The notes: generated from the letters alone by a model not told the origin. A stretch of DNA of 64,000 bases from UBA6623 sp965226435 (GCA_965226435.1 CBDDCY010000007.1:310001-374000); one strand, 5' to 3'. Numbered from the stretch's first letter, positions 28,155-37,368 are shown. Numbers and translations are program-made.

Positions 28155-29486
28155 GTGCTCTCTCGTCGCAACTGGTTGCAAGGAATCGCCGGAGGGCTGT
28201 CGGCCCGTATGCTTTCCGGGGCGACCTGGCCGCAGTTTCGCGGTCCGGGAGCGCTGGGTACCGCGGCCGACGATCCGGGCCTCCCGGTCTCGTGGAGCAC
28301 CACGGAAAACGTGCTGTGGAAAACCGCGATTCCCGGTAAGGGTTGGTCGTGTCCGGTGGTCTGGGATGAGCGGGTCTACCTGACCTCGAACATTCGCACG
28401 GCGGGCGAAGCCGAGACGCCGGCGGGGTTCTACGAAGGCGCCATCCGCCAGCCGATCGCGGAAGAAGAGCACCGCTGGCTGGGCTACGGAATCAACTTCG
28501 CCGACGGCAAAATCGCCTGGGAGACGGAATTGCACCGAGGGATTCCCAAAGTTCCGCGGCATCGCAAGAATACGTACGCGTCGGAAACCCCGGTTACCGA
28601 CGGCCGCCACGTCTACTTTCACTTCGGCGACCTGGCGACCTATTGCCTCGACATGGCCGGCAAGGTTGTGTGGACGAAGGAGTGGGAGCCGGTCGAAACG
28701 CGCTGGGGGTACGGCACGGCTTCTTCGCCGGCTTTGCACGAAAACCGGCTTTACATCACCAACGACAACCAAGAGCAGTCGTATACGGTTGCGTTGGATA
28801 AGAGTACGGGGAAAGAGATTTGGCGCGCCGAGCGCGATGAGCCGACGACCTGGTCAACGCCTTTCGTGTGGAAGCACGATCGAACAGAGATCATCACCGC
28901 CGGCCGCAACAAGGTGCGCTCCTACGATCTGGATGGGGAGCTGCTTTGGGAGATCAGCGGGATGTCGTCGCTGTCGATCCCGACGCCGTTTTCGACCGGT
29001 GGGCTGCTCTATGTGACCTCGGGTTATCACGGCAGCAAGGAGCGGCCGATTTACGCCATTCGACCGGGAGCCTCGGGCGACATCACGCTTGCCCCGGGTG
29101 AGACATCGAACGAATACATCGCTTGGAGCGTGCCGCAGGGCGGGCCGTATCACCCCTCGCCGGTGATCTACGACGGCCTCTATTACACTCTGCTCGACCG
29201 CGGATTTCTCACCTGCCACGATGCCAAGACCGGCGAAGAGGTCTACGGCAAGCAACGCATTGAAGTCGGCAGTGGGAATTTTACCAGCTCGCTGTGGGCT
29301 TACAAAGGGCGGATTTTCTGTTTGAGCGAATCCGGCGATTGTTACGTCGTCGAAGCGGGCCCGAATTTCAAAGTGGTAGGCAAGAACTCGTTGGGTGAGA
29401 TGTGCATGGCTACCCCGGCGATCGCCGACGGTAATTTGTTGATACGGACGTACTCGCACCTCTACCGGCTGGGCGAGCGGGGTTAG
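28155..29486 (+). CDS. PQQ-like beta-propeller protein (BamB-like fold)
   Basis: The GTG at 28155 is preceded by a perfect AGGAGG, 4 nt away, so it is preferred to an upstream in-frame start. The product has 443 residues. It opens with SRRNWLQGIAGGLSARML, a probable Tat-type signal, then WPQFRGPGALG, the usual first blade of exported PQQ-like proteins. Repeating blades such as VVWTKEWEPVE, SYTVALDKSTGKEIWRAERD and AKTGEEVYGKQR follow. Many such proteins bind no quinone and act as scaffolds or as outer-membrane assembly factor relatives. Exact role unknown. Confidence 0.85.
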   Translation: MLSRRNWLQGIAGGLSARMLSGATWPQFRGPGALGTAADDPGLPVSWSTTENVLWKTAIPGKGWSCPVVWDERVYLTSNIRTAGEAETPAGFYEGAIRQPIAEEEHRWLGYGINFADGKIAWETELHRGIPKVPRHRKNTYASETPVTDGRHVYFHFGDLATYCLDMAGKVVWTKEWEPVETRWGYGTASSPALHENRLYITNDNQEQSYTVALDKSTGKEIWRAERDEPTTWSTPFVWKHDRTEIITAGRNKVRSYDLDGELLWEISGMSSLSIPTPFSTGGLLYVTSGYHGSKERPIYAIRPGASGDITLAPGETSNEYIAWSVPQGGPYHPSPVIYDGLYYTLLDRGFLTCHDAKTGEEVYGKQRIEVGSGNFTSSLWAYKGRIFCLSESGDCYVVEAGPNFKVVGKNSLGEMCMATPAIADGNLLIRTYSHLYRLGERG

Positions 29487-29724
29487 CGAGCAGACAAGAT
29501 CCCGGGCGGCGACCGTCCCGAGTCCTGAAACCGGACGAAGATTTCCTCTAGTCTTAAGTCACCTTCGAATGTAAGATTGAGCAGGTGTCTCCATTGGGGG
29601 CCGGTTTGGCGTTGGGGGAGCTATAACCATAAGTTGTGGATGAGCCTCTGAGGGGAGGCGGCGTATCCTGACGATTGAGGAAGCAACTCAATCGTTTTCT
29701 GGAAAGGAACAAGGAGGATACGCC

Positions 29725-30966
29725 ATGAGTCAGTGTGAAGCTGCTGAGAGCAGCAGTCAAGTCAACCCCCAAGTCATTGATGGAAAGGAACGCTCGCCCT
29801 TGGATGAGGTGCTGCGCCAAGGAGCGCGCCAGATGCTCGTCAAGGCCGTGGAAGCCGAAGTGACCGCCTACATCGAAACGCATCAGCACGAAGTCGACCA
29901 GGACGGCCGGCGGCTGGTGGTGCGCAACGGTCACGCCCGCGAGCGCACCATCGTCAGCGGCGTGGGTCAGCTGAAGATCCAGGCGCCGCGGGTCGACGAT
30001 CGCCGAGTCGATGAGCAGGGCCGGCGCTTTCGTTTCACTTCCCAGATCCTGCCGCCGTATCTGCGGCGCACGAAGAGTGTGGAGGAGTTGATCCCCTGGT
30101 TGTACCTGAAAGGGATCTCGACGGGCGATTTCAGCGAAGCGCTGGAGGCCTTGCTGGGGCCCGACGCTCCGGGCCTGTCGGCGACGACGGTGGTGCGTCT
30201 CAAAGACGTCTGGCGCCGCGAGTACGAGGCTTGGTCAAAGCGTGACCTCAGCGGCCAGCGGTTTGTTTACATTTGGGCCGATGGCATCTACTCGAATGTT
30301 CGTCTGGACGATGAACGGCAGTGTTTGCTGGTTGTGATGGGAGCACTCGAAGACGGTCGCAAGCAACTGCTGGCGGTGCACGACGGCTTTCGCGAAAGCG
30401 AACTGTCGTGGCAGGAGTTGCTGGAGGACTTGAAACGGCAGGGGCTCGAGCTGCCGCCGAAGTTGGCGGTGGGCGACGGAGCGATGGGGTTTTGGGCGGC
30501 ACTGCGGAAAGTCTATCCGGCGACCGGTGAGCAACGCTGCTGGCTCCACAAGACGGCCAACGTGCTCAATAAGCTGCCGCAGAGCATGCAGGGCAAAGCC
30601 AAGCAGGCGCTGCGCGACATCTATCTTGCCGAGAGTCGGCAGACGGCGGAGGCCGCTCTGGACCGTTTCAAGAACCTATACGAGAAGAAGTTTCCCAAAG
30701 CGGTCGAGTGCCTGGAAAAAGACCGCCAAGTGCTGCTGGCTTTCTACGACTTTCCGGCCGAGCACTGGGGGCACTTGCGGACGACGAACCCGATCGAGTC
30801 CACCTTTGCGACGGTCCGTTTGCGGCAGCGACGAACGAAGGGTTGTGGCAGCCGCGAAGCGTCGTTAACGATGGTCTTCATGCTGGCCCGCCAAGCCGAG
30901 CGCCACTGGCGACGCCTGAACGGTTCGGAAGTGATTGTTCATGTCTTATTGAGTCTCGCAAAATAA
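29725..30966 (+). CDS. IS256-family transposase, 3' end replaced by an insertion
   Basis: The 413-residue product is a mutator-type DDE transposase: N-terminal LDEVLRQGARQMLVKAVEAEV, IQAPRVDDRR, the first Asp in FVYIWADGIYSNVRL, the second in AVGDGAMGFWAAL, QRCWLHKTANVLNKLP, and the Glu in TTNPIESTFATVRLR. A good AAGGAGG site precedes the ATG. After residue 408 the reading frame runs into the left end of the IS630 element and stops after LSLAK. Joining codon 408 to the DNA after the right TA gives EGKVFKGGLMVQENAA and a stop, the expected type of IS256 C-terminus. The catalytic core is intact, so activity cannot be excluded. Confidence 0.93.
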   Translation: MSQCEAAESSSQVNPQVIDGKERSPLDEVLRQGARQMLVKAVEAEVTAYIETHQHEVDQDGRRLVVRNGHARERTIVSGVGQLKIQAPRVDDRRVDEQGRRFRFTSQILPPYLRRTKSVEELIPWLYLKGISTGDFSEALEALLGPDAPGLSATTVVRLKDVWRREYEAWSKRDLSGQRFVYIWADGIYSNVRLDDERQCLLVVMGALEDGRKQLLAVHDGFRESELSWQELLEDLKRQGLELPPKLAVGDGAMGFWAALRKVYPATGEQRCWLHKTANVLNKLPQSMQGKAKQALRDIYLAESRQTAEAALDRFKNLYEKKFPKAVECLEKDRQVLLAFYDFPAEHWGHLRTTNPIESTFATVRLRQRRTKGCGSREASLTMVFMLARQAERHWRRLNGSEVIVHVLLSLAK

Positions 30967-31003
30967 AGTGACACCTTTTTGGGGTACGTACGTCTTTGTA
31001 TGT

Positions 31004-31483
31004 ATGGGAAATACAAAAGGCGTACGGCGGGATTTCGAGGCCCTGGAGAAGCGCCGTTTCAAAGCGATCCGGTTGGTCGAGCAAGGCTGTAGTCAGTCCG
31101 AGACAGCGAGGCGATTGAAGGTCGCGCGGCAAAGCGTCAGCGAGTGGCTGCGACGATACCGGCGTGACGGCGAAGCCGGGTTGCGCCAGGCCGGCCGCGC
31201 CGGCCGTAAGCCGCTGTTGGACGCCGCGCAGCTCGAACGCCTCGAGGCGTTGCTGCTGGAAGGCCCCGAGGCGCACGGCTTCCCGACGCCGCTGTGGAGC
31301 TGTCCGCGGGTCGCTCGTCTGATCGGAGACGAGTTCGGCGTGCGCTATCACGAGGGCCATGTCTGGAAGATCCCGCGGGCGCTCGGTTGGAGCCCGCAAC
31401 GGCCCGTCGGCAAAGCGCGGGAGCGCAACGAAGAGGCCATCCGCGGCTGGCAGCGCAAGACTTGGCCGGCCATTAAAAAATAG
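31004..31483 (+). CDS. IS630 transposase, N-terminal frame (OrfA)
   Basis: The 159-residue frame encodes the DNA-binding half of an IS630 transposase: helix-turn-helix text KAIRLVEQGCSQSETARRLKVARQSVSEWLRR, then a winged-helix-like linker (LWSCPRVARLIGDEFGVRYHEGHVWKI). It ends GWQRKTWPAIKK directly at a run of six A (31475-31480) followed by TAG. A -1 shift on this run continues into the catalytic frame. ATG 31004 is chosen; a GTG at 30968 lies in the terminal repeat. Confidence 0.88.
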   Translation: MGNTKGVRRDFEALEKRRFKAIRLVEQGCSQSETARRLKVARQSVSEWLRRYRRDGEAGLRQAGRAGRKPLLDAAQLERLEALLLEGPEAHGFPTPLWSCPRVARLIGDEFGVRYHEGHVWKIPRALGWSPQRPVGKARERNEEAIRGWQRKTWPAIKK

Positions 31484-32019
31484 CCCGCAAAGAAGAACGT
31501 ACGATCGTCTTCATCGACGAAAGCGGATTGAGTCAGAAGCCGCATCGTTGCCGCACCTGGGCGCCGCGCGGCGAGACACCGGTGTTGGAGTTCAACTTCA
31601 ACTGGGACAAGCTGTCGGTGTCGGCCGGGCTGACGTTGCGCAACTTTTACTTCCGGCTCTATCCCGGCGCGATCGGCGAGTTGGAGGTCATCGACTTCCT
31701 GAAGGCTTTGCTGCGCCACATCGACGGCCCACTGCTGATCGTCTGGGACCGGCTGCCGGCGCACCGCAGCCGCCTGGTGCGGGAGTTCATCCAGCTCTCC
31801 GAGGATCACATCGCAACGGAGTACTTGCCGCCCTATGCGCCGGAGTTGAACCCGGTGGAATACATTTGGGCGTACTGGAAGCAGCACGAGTTGCCCAACG
31901 TCTGCCCGAAGGACTACTGGGAACTCGACGAGCGCGCCCGCAAAGCGCTGCGGCGAATGCGCCGCAAACCGCGCTTGATTACCGCTTTCTGGAAACAGTC
32001 TTCTCTTTGTCTCGATTGA
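31480..32019 (+). CDS. IS630 transposase, catalytic frame (OrfB)
   Basis: In the -1 frame after the A6 run the sequence reads ARKEERTIVFIDESGLSQKP, which joins the first half without a gap in homology. It supplies the first Asp in VFIDESG, the second in LLIVWDRLPAHRS, and the Glu in PELNPVEYIWAYWKQHEL. It has no good start codon of its own, and the first in-frame start-like codon (TTG 31528) lies inside the conserved block, so it is probably made only as a frameshift fusion. The stop lies in the right terminal repeat. Confidence 0.85.
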   Translation: MARKEERTIVFIDESGLSQKPHRCRTWAPRGETPVLEFNFNWDKLSVSAGLTLRNFYFRLYPGAIGELEVIDFLKALLRHIDGPLLIVWDRLPAHRSRLVREFIQLSEDHIATEYLPPYAPELNPVEYIWAYWKQHELPNVCPKDYWELDERARKALRRMRRKPRLITAFWKQSSLCLD

Positions 32020-32211
32020 CAGTATATTATGCGAGACTCAGTAGAGGGAAAGGTTTTCAAGGGCGGATTGATGGTTCAGGAAAACGCCGCCTGACCTCGC
32101 CCATCCACAACATTTGACAATATCTCGCGTTGCGGCATTTGCGTTGATCACGCCGTCACGGCGCGCCACCGGACTTGGGGGGACGCAGACCACCGAAGAA
32201 AGCGAGAAACT

Positions 32212-34122
32212 ATGAAAACCCGTCTCCTCGGATCCGCCTTTATCGGACTGACCTTTTTGCTTCTGTTTGCTTTTCGGACTTCCGCGGCGTGGGGTCTTGA
32301 AAGAGGCTTCGGCGGCCCCGAAGAGGGGATTCCAAAGCCGCTTGGACCCGCCCTAATTTCAGCAATCCAGCAAAACGCCTCGAAGCACTACGACCTCGTC
32401 GACGCCGGTTCCACCTATTTGGGGCCCAATCGGCGGGTTGGAATGTTGACTCAATTCAGCGCCGACGGCCTTGTAGTACGCCGCGAATCTTGCGTGGATG
32501 CCGAGCAACCGGCCTGGGAACTGCAGCTTCGCTTGCGACGCTACGGATATGACGGCCGCATGCAGGCCGTCTCGGAAAGGGACCGGTACGCTTCGGGCAA
32601 TCGTTTTGAATACAGGCATCGACACGGCCGGGCCGACGCCGACCCGGCCCTGGTGGAGTGGTATCTGAACGGTCCGCTCGGTTTGGAACAGGGTTTTGAC
32701 TTGCCGGTGCCGCCGCCGCGGCCAACGAGTCGGCTTGCAACCGCGAAGCTGCGATTCGAAATCACAGCCGAGGGTGACCTGACGCCGGCGGTCCGTAACA
32801 ACGGCCGCGGCATCCAACTCGCCGACGCAGGCGGCAACCCGGTGCTCGAATACGGCGCGCTCTACGCTTACGACAGCCGCGGCCGGGAACTGCCCTCACG
32901 GCTTTTGGTCGACGCCTCCCTCATAGTCATTGAAGTCGATGACCGCGCGGCGGTCTATCCGATCACCGTCGATCCTCTACTGACGACCGAGACAATAATG
33001 ACGGCGAGCGACGCCGCGGCCGGAGATCAGCTCGGCCTGTCCGTGGCAATCAGCAAGAATGGGCAAGTCGTGGTGGCCGGAGCTCTCTTCGACGATGATT
33101 TGGGCAACAACTCCGGTTCCGCCTACGTGTTTCGCCGAAATGCGGCCGGAATGATCCTCGAAACCAAACTCACCGCAAGCGACGGGATGGCGGAAGATCG
33201 CTTCGGGCACGAGGTCGCCGTGGGTGCGGGAGGAGGAGCGGTTTTCGTCGGCGCTTCTTTGGGAGACGCCGGCGCGGTCGCCGACACGGGCGCGGTGTAC
33301 CTTTACGAGCGAAACGCCGCCGGCGTGATCACGGAAACGAAGCTGACGGCGAGTGACGCCGCGGCAACTGATAATTTCGGCACGGCGCTGGCTTTGAGCG
33401 ACGGAACCTTGGTCGTAGGGGCGTTCGGGAACGACGATGCGGGAACCAATTCAGGCTCGGTCTATTTATTCCGCAGAAACGCCGCCGGAGTGATCGTTGA
33501 ACGCAAACTCACGGCAAGTGACGCCGCGTCCGGCGACAATTTCGGGGCTTCGGTGGCGATTGACGGCACAACGGTCGTGGTCGGAGCCGAATTAGACGAT
33601 GACGGCGGGCTGAATTCAGGCTCCGCGTACGTCTATCAGCCCGACGGCGCGGGCGGGCTTATTGAAACAAAGCTGACAGCGAGCGATACAGCCGCCGGAG
33701 ACAAGTTCGGAGGCTCGGTCGCGCTCGACAACGGGACGCTTGTGGTGGGCGCGGTTGGCAAGGCCGATGCCGGCTCTCTTTCCGGCGCGGCATATATCTA
33801 CCGGCGGGACGCGGCGGGGGTGATTGTGGAAACCAAGGTGACGGCCGGCGATGCCGCTATGTTTGATAATTTCGGAAATGACGTCGCCATCAGCGGCGAT
33901 ATGATCGTGGTCGGTGCTCCATTCAAGGACGACGCGGGTACTTCGAGCGGCGCGGCGTATATCTACGAGCCGGACGGCGCGGGCGGTTTGACGGAGCAGA
34001 AACTGACCGCGAGCGACGCGGTCGCGTTCGGTCAGTTCGGCTTCTCGGTGGCGATCAACGGGACGACCGCCGTGGTGGGCGCGCCGGGCGACGCCGGCGC
34101 GGTTTATGTTTATACGCCGTAA
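32212..34122 (+). CDS. Exported FG-GAP seven-repeat propeller protein
   Basis: The 636-residue protein has a signal peptide (LIGLTFLLLFAF region, cleaved near SAA). An N-terminal domain of about 230 residues (KHYDLVDAGSTYLGPNRRVG, WYLNGPLGLEQGFDLP) is not recognised beyond being beta-rich. From about residue 260, seven repeats of around 55 residues follow, each with TASDAA..DNFG..VAI....VVVGA..DDD....SGSAYVY. This is the FG-GAP/integrin-alpha layout with Ca-binding loops and a seven-bladed propeller. It is probably a surface or secreted protein. It begins 77 nt after the IS256 target duplication. Confidence 0.85.
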   Translation: MKTRLLGSAFIGLTFLLLFAFRTSAAWGLERGFGGPEEGIPKPLGPALISAIQQNASKHYDLVDAGSTYLGPNRRVGMLTQFSADGLVVRRESCVDAEQPAWELQLRLRRYGYDGRMQAVSERDRYASGNRFEYRHRHGRADADPALVEWYLNGPLGLEQGFDLPVPPPRPTSRLATAKLRFEITAEGDLTPAVRNNGRGIQLADAGGNPVLEYGALYAYDSRGRELPSRLLVDASLIVIEVDDRAAVYPITVDPLLTTETIMTASDAAAGDQLGLSVAISKNGQVVVAGALFDDDLGNNSGSAYVFRRNAAGMILETKLTASDGMAEDRFGHEVAVGAGGGAVFVGASLGDAGAVADTGAVYLYERNAAGVITETKLTASDAAATDNFGTALALSDGTLVVGAFGNDDAGTNSGSVYLFRRNAAGVIVERKLTASDAASGDNFGASVAIDGTTVVVGAELDDDGGLNSGSAYVYQPDGAGGLIETKLTASDTAAGDKFGGSVALDNGTLVVGAVGKADAGSLSGAAYIYRRDAAGVIVETKVTAGDAAMFDNFGNDVAISGDMIVVGAPFKDDAGTSSGAAYIYEPDGAGGLTEQKLTASDAVAFGQFGFSVAINGTTAVVGAPGDAGAVYVYTP

Positions 34123-34127
34123 CGATC

Positions 34128-34580
34128 GTGCGAAACTGGAGCCATCGCTCCGTGAGTACGCTGGTCCAAATCGGCAAGTTCAACTTTCGCTTTGAGTGCG
34201 TTTCCGAATGCACGAATTGCTGCACGCATCCGGGGGACGTCTTTTTGACGGACGAGGATGTCGAGCGTATCGCGCGGCACCTGGAGCTGAGCCCGTCGGA
34301 ATTTTGCGATCGCCACTGCGAGGAACGGGATGGCAAGACCCGCATCGCCGACCCGAGCAAAGGGGCTTGCCGGTTTGTGACGGCGACAGGGTGCTCGATT
34401 CACGAGGCCAAGCCGCTACAATGCCGTACTTTTCCGTATTGGCCCGAATATGTCGGCGCGAAAAGGTCGTGGAAGAATCTGCGGCATTTCTGCCCCGGTA
34501 TTGGCGTGGGGGCAATCGTGCCGGTTGAGGAAATTCGTTCGCGGGCGCAGGCTACGCGCGATGCGTTTCCCGAACCTTGA
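34128..34580 (+). CDS. YkgJ-family cysteine cluster protein
   Basis: The 150-residue protein has the cysteine pattern of the YkgJ/Fli-B-like family: FECVSECTNCCTHPGDVFLT, then CRFVTATGCSIHEAKPLQCRTFPYWPEY. The cysteines probably hold Zn or an Fe-S centre; some relatives modify proteins. It follows the FG-GAP gene by only 5 nt, so co-transcription is likely. A GTG at 34152 is an alternative start. Confidence 0.8.
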   Translation: MRNWSHRSVSTLVQIGKFNFRFECVSECTNCCTHPGDVFLTDEDVERIARHLELSPSEFCDRHCEERDGKTRIADPSKGACRFVTATGCSIHEAKPLQCRTFPYWPEYVGAKRSWKNLRHFCPGIGVGAIVPVEEIRSRAQATRDAFPEP

Positions 34581-34608
34581 GGGGAGCGGCCGGCGGGGGG
34601 GCGCGAGG

Positions 34609-34711
34609 TTCCCGCCGCCCTTTCAGGGCTCGACCGGGTGGGGATTCCACCCAGGGTTCCGCCTTTCGGCTCCACCCTGGGCTACGGTTCCGGCCGCCGC
34701 TTCGCGGCTCA
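34609..34711. repeat. Triple-hairpin intergenic repeat, copy 4
   Basis: The copy keeps GCCCTTTCAGGGC, CCCAGGGT...ACCCTGGG around GCCTTTCGGC, and GCCGCTTCGCGGC. It lies between two convergent genes. Confidence 0.8.
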
Positions 34712-35710
34712 GCGGGCCCAATAGTCGTCGGGTTGGTCCATCTCGACGTAGGGGTCGACGTTCTCGGGAGTGATGAAGTCGAGGCGGATCGGCTGCTGTT
34801 TGGGTACGGTTTCGCCATGGAAGAGTTTGATGAGCGATTCGACGCTTCTTGATCCGTGAATCCGCGGGGGATGCTGGATTGAGAATTTCCCGACTCCCGC
34901 CTTGATCAGTTTCAACCCGCCGTTGTAGCCGTCGGTCCAGGTGAGAAACGGTTTGCCTGCTCGGAGGCTGTCGTCGGAGAACCCCGCCCCGCGCAATGCC
35001 TGCACGCCCCCGACCGCCATCTCCCCGCCGTCGAAATGAATGCCGAGTAGGTCGGGGTTGGCGGTCAGGACATTTTCGGTGATGAGTTGCCCGCTGGCGC
35101 GCGACCAGTCGCCGGCCTGCCGCACGGCTTCGATTTCGGGATGCCGGGCGAGCACTTCGTCGTAGCCTTCGTTTCTCTCGACCGCCGGGCCGGCGCCGGG
35201 GAGCCCTTCAATGATGGCGATCTTACCGCGGCCCCCGACAAGCTCGATCAGCTTTTCAAGCGCGGTCGCGGCGAGCCAAGTGTGGTCGGTCGAAATGAAC
35301 GTCGTGAACTTGTCGGTCGCCACTTTACGGTCAACGATCACGGTGGGGATTCCGGCCTGCTCGCATTCCGCGATGGCGGTGTTGGCGACGTGCGTATTGA
35401 CGGCGCCGATGATCAACCCGTCGACGCCTTTCGCGAGGAGGTCTTCGAGATCGGCGACCTGCTTCGCCGGAGAGTCATTGGCATCGGTGATGAACAGGTC
35501 GACGTTGTCGTGGGCGGCAACAGTCTTCTCGATCGATTCGCGCAGGGCCGTGCGCCACGTGTTCGACTCCGAGGCGTTGCTGAAACCGATGACCCAGCGG
35601 CGGTCGGCGAAGTTCCCCGGCGTTTTCGGGGCTACGCTCTGTTCGGCGGAAGAGCAGGCGCCGAGAAGCAGAGCGAAGGAGCCGGCGGCGAAAAGGTTTC
35701 TAGACGTCAC
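34709..35710 (-). CDS. Sugar-type substrate-binding lipoprotein (RbsB-like)
   Basis: The 333-residue protein has a lipoprotein signal with the lipobox LLGAC. The mature part is a periplasmic-binding protein type 1 fold: WVIGFSNASESNTWRTALRESIEK, DLEDLLAKGVDGLIIGAVNTHV, AGIPTVIVDRKV, FISTDHTWLAATALEKLIEL, GKIAIIEGLPGAGPAVERNEG. Such proteins deliver sugars or signal molecules to ABC importers or sensors. No ATPase or permease of an importer is next to it, so the partner must lie elsewhere or it works as a sensor. It is convergent with the YkgJ gene. Confidence 0.88.
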   Translation of the reverse strand: MTSRNLFAAGSFALLLGACSSAEQSVAPKTPGNFADRRWVIGFSNASESNTWRTALRESIEKTVAAHDNVDLFITDANDSPAKQVADLEDLLAKGVDGLIIGAVNTHVANTAIAECEQAGIPTVIVDRKVATDKFTTFISTDHTWLAATALEKLIELVGGRGKIAIIEGLPGAGPAVERNEGYDEVLARHPEIEAVRQAGDWSRASGQLITENVLTANPDLLGIHFDGGEMAVGGVQALRGAGFSDDSLRAGKPFLTWTDGYNGGLKLIKAGVGKFSIQHPPRIHGSRSVESLIKLFHGETVPKQQPIRLDFITPENVDPYVEMDQPDDYWAR

Positions 35711-35922
35711 GGTAAGTCAACAATTGTCGCACGCCCCAACCAAACACCTCAGCCGAGCGACGGACACCTGTCGTAAGCGTGCCGCGGGAAGGCTTTCCGG
35801 AGTTCCACCGTCGAGCCAACCGGCGGCTTGCTCGCGACGGCGGCGGGCGGTGCTTTTGGGGGGCGACTGTTGGAGGCCGATCGCTCTATTCACGTCGTAA
35901 GGTGCTCCCAAAAGTCGCGCTG

Positions 35923-37254
35923 TTATTCACCCCCGAGCGCCGCGGTCAGCGCCCGGCGGGCGGCAGCGAGGGTTTCGTCGATGTCCTGCTCGCTGTGGCT
36001 TGCCGAAATGGAGCATTGCTTGGTCGCCAGCGGGAAGAAGAAAATCCCTTGATCGAGCAGGGCGCGGCGGAATCTTTCGTCGAGGGCGTAGTCGTGCGAG
36101 GCGGCCAGGTCGTGCCAGTCGACGGGTGGGTGGTCCATGAAGTAGGTGACGAAGGCGGACCCTTGGCGCACGATTGTCGCCTCGACTTCGGCTTGGGAGA
36201 AGATTTCGCCAAGGCCCTGTTCCATCCGCGCGCCGAGGGTTTCAAAGCGCTCGTAGACGGCCCCGCCGTTTTCGAGCAGGACTTCCGTTGTCGCGAGGGC
36301 GGCCGCGGTGGGGATGGGGTGAGCGTTATAGGTGCCGGCCAGGAGAACGCGCTTGCTCGGGTCTTGGTGGAAGAAGTAGTCCATCCAACGAGCGGGGCCG
36401 GCAATGGCGGCGAGCGGGTAGCCGTTGGCTACGGCCTTGCCGTAAACCGCGAGATCGGGGGCGACTCCGGCGATCTCGGCGTAGCCGCCGATCGAGTGAC
36501 GAAAGCCGGTCTTGACCTCGTCGAAGATCAGCAGAAAACCCAGCTCGTCGGCCAGCTCGCGCAGCCCCTCCAAGTACCCCGCTTGCGGCTTGATCAGCCC
36601 GACGTTTTGAAGAATCGGCTCGGTGAGCACGGCCGCTACGTCGTATTTTTCGGCTACCCAACGCACGGAATCGAGGTCATTGAAATTCACCGGGTGAACC
36701 AACTGTTGATGCGCCTCGGGGATGCCGGCGCTGATCGGATAAAACTCGTATTCCCCCGGCGATCGTCGCGGCCCGAGCTGCTCGACGGGCGTCATCAGAT
36801 TGCAGGCCACGTCGTTGTGCCAGCCGTTGTAGCCGCCTTGCATGACGATGATGTGGTCGCGTCCGGCGGCCGCGCGGACGAGCCGAATGGCAGCGGCGGT
36901 GGCTTCGCTGCCGGTGTTCAGGAAAGCGGTCCGGTCGGCCCACGCGAGATGCGAACAGATTCGCTCGGCCAACAGGCCCTCCGCCTCGCTGGGACCGGAG
37001 CCGAAAAGGTCCGAGCCGGTGGCGAGGGCTTGGGAAACCGCTTGCTCGACTTTCGGGTGGTGGTACCCCAACACCTGTGGCGCGAAGGCGGCGTGGTAGT
37101 CGATGTATTCGTTGCCGTCGGCGTCCCAGAGGCGAGAGCCCTTGCCTTTGGTAAAGCAGATGGCCGGCGAGGTGTGGCGGTTGGTCGAGGAGATGCCGCC
37201 GGGGATGAAGTCGCGATTGCGGTCGAGGATTCGTTCGGATTGCGTGAAGGTCAT
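35923..37254 (-). CDS. HemL-like class III aminotransferase/aminomutase
   Basis: The 443-residue protein resembles glutamate-1-semialdehyde 2,1-aminomutase: FIPGGISSTNRHTSP at the start, FLNTGSEATAAAIRLVRAAAGRD, IFDEVKTGFRHS with the cofactor Asp, YGKAVANGYPLAA with the Schiff-base Lys, and LAGTYNAHP. True GSAM has GGVNSPVR at the start and a somewhat different fingerprint, so this may be a paralogue working on another amino ketone or sugar. No other heme-pathway gene is adjacent. It is divergent from the DUF1501 gene; a sugar-binding lipoprotein gene is 212 nt downstream. Confidence 0.82.
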   Translation of the reverse strand: MTFTQSERILDRNRDFIPGGISSTNRHTSPAICFTKGKGSRLWDADGNEYIDYHAAFAPQVLGYHHPKVEQAVSQALATGSDLFGSGPSEAEGLLAERICSHLAWADRTAFLNTGSEATAAAIRLVRAAAGRDHIIVMQGGYNGWHNDVACNLMTPVEQLGPRRSPGEYEFYPISAGIPEAHQQLVHPVNFNDLDSVRWVAEKYDVAAVLTEPILQNVGLIKPQAGYLEGLRELADELGFLLIFDEVKTGFRHSIGGYAEIAGVAPDLAVYGKAVANGYPLAAIAGPARWMDYFFHQDPSKRVLLAGTYNAHPIPTAAALATTEVLLENGGAVYERFETLGARMEQGLGEIFSQAEVEATIVRQGSAFVTYFMDHPPVDWHDLAASHDYALDERFRRALLDQGIFFFPLATKQCSISASHSEQDIDETLAAARRALTAALGGE

Positions 37255-37368
37255 TTTTTGTGAACCGCGAGCAGAGAACCGTGAGCCACGAGCCGACGGT
37301 CAACGTTTCGCGGACAGTTTTAGATGCGCGCCATCCATAATACTGTCATGGAAATGGGTGCGAAGGTA

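Larger units (their letters stand above)
30949..32041 (+). mobile_element. IS630-family element inserted in the IS256 transposase gene
   Basis: The 1093-bp element is flanked by TA at 30947-30948 and 32042-32043, the expected IS630 target duplication. Its ends form inverted repeats sharing TGAGTCTCGCA, with 20 of 25 positions equal. It contains a two-frame transposase. Confidence 0.85.
29609..32135. mobile_element. IS256-family element interrupted by an IS630-family element
   Basis: Terminal inverted repeats run from 29618 inward and from 32126 inward, sharing GAG.TAT and GTTGTGGATG.GC with 21 of 28 positions equal. Flanking 9-mers GCGTTGGGG (29609-29617) and GCGTTGCGG (32127-32135) are a target duplication with one mismatch. 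Without the inserted IS630 and its duplicated TA the element is about 1414 bp. These boundaries come from my own alignment of the two ends. Confidence 0.8.
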
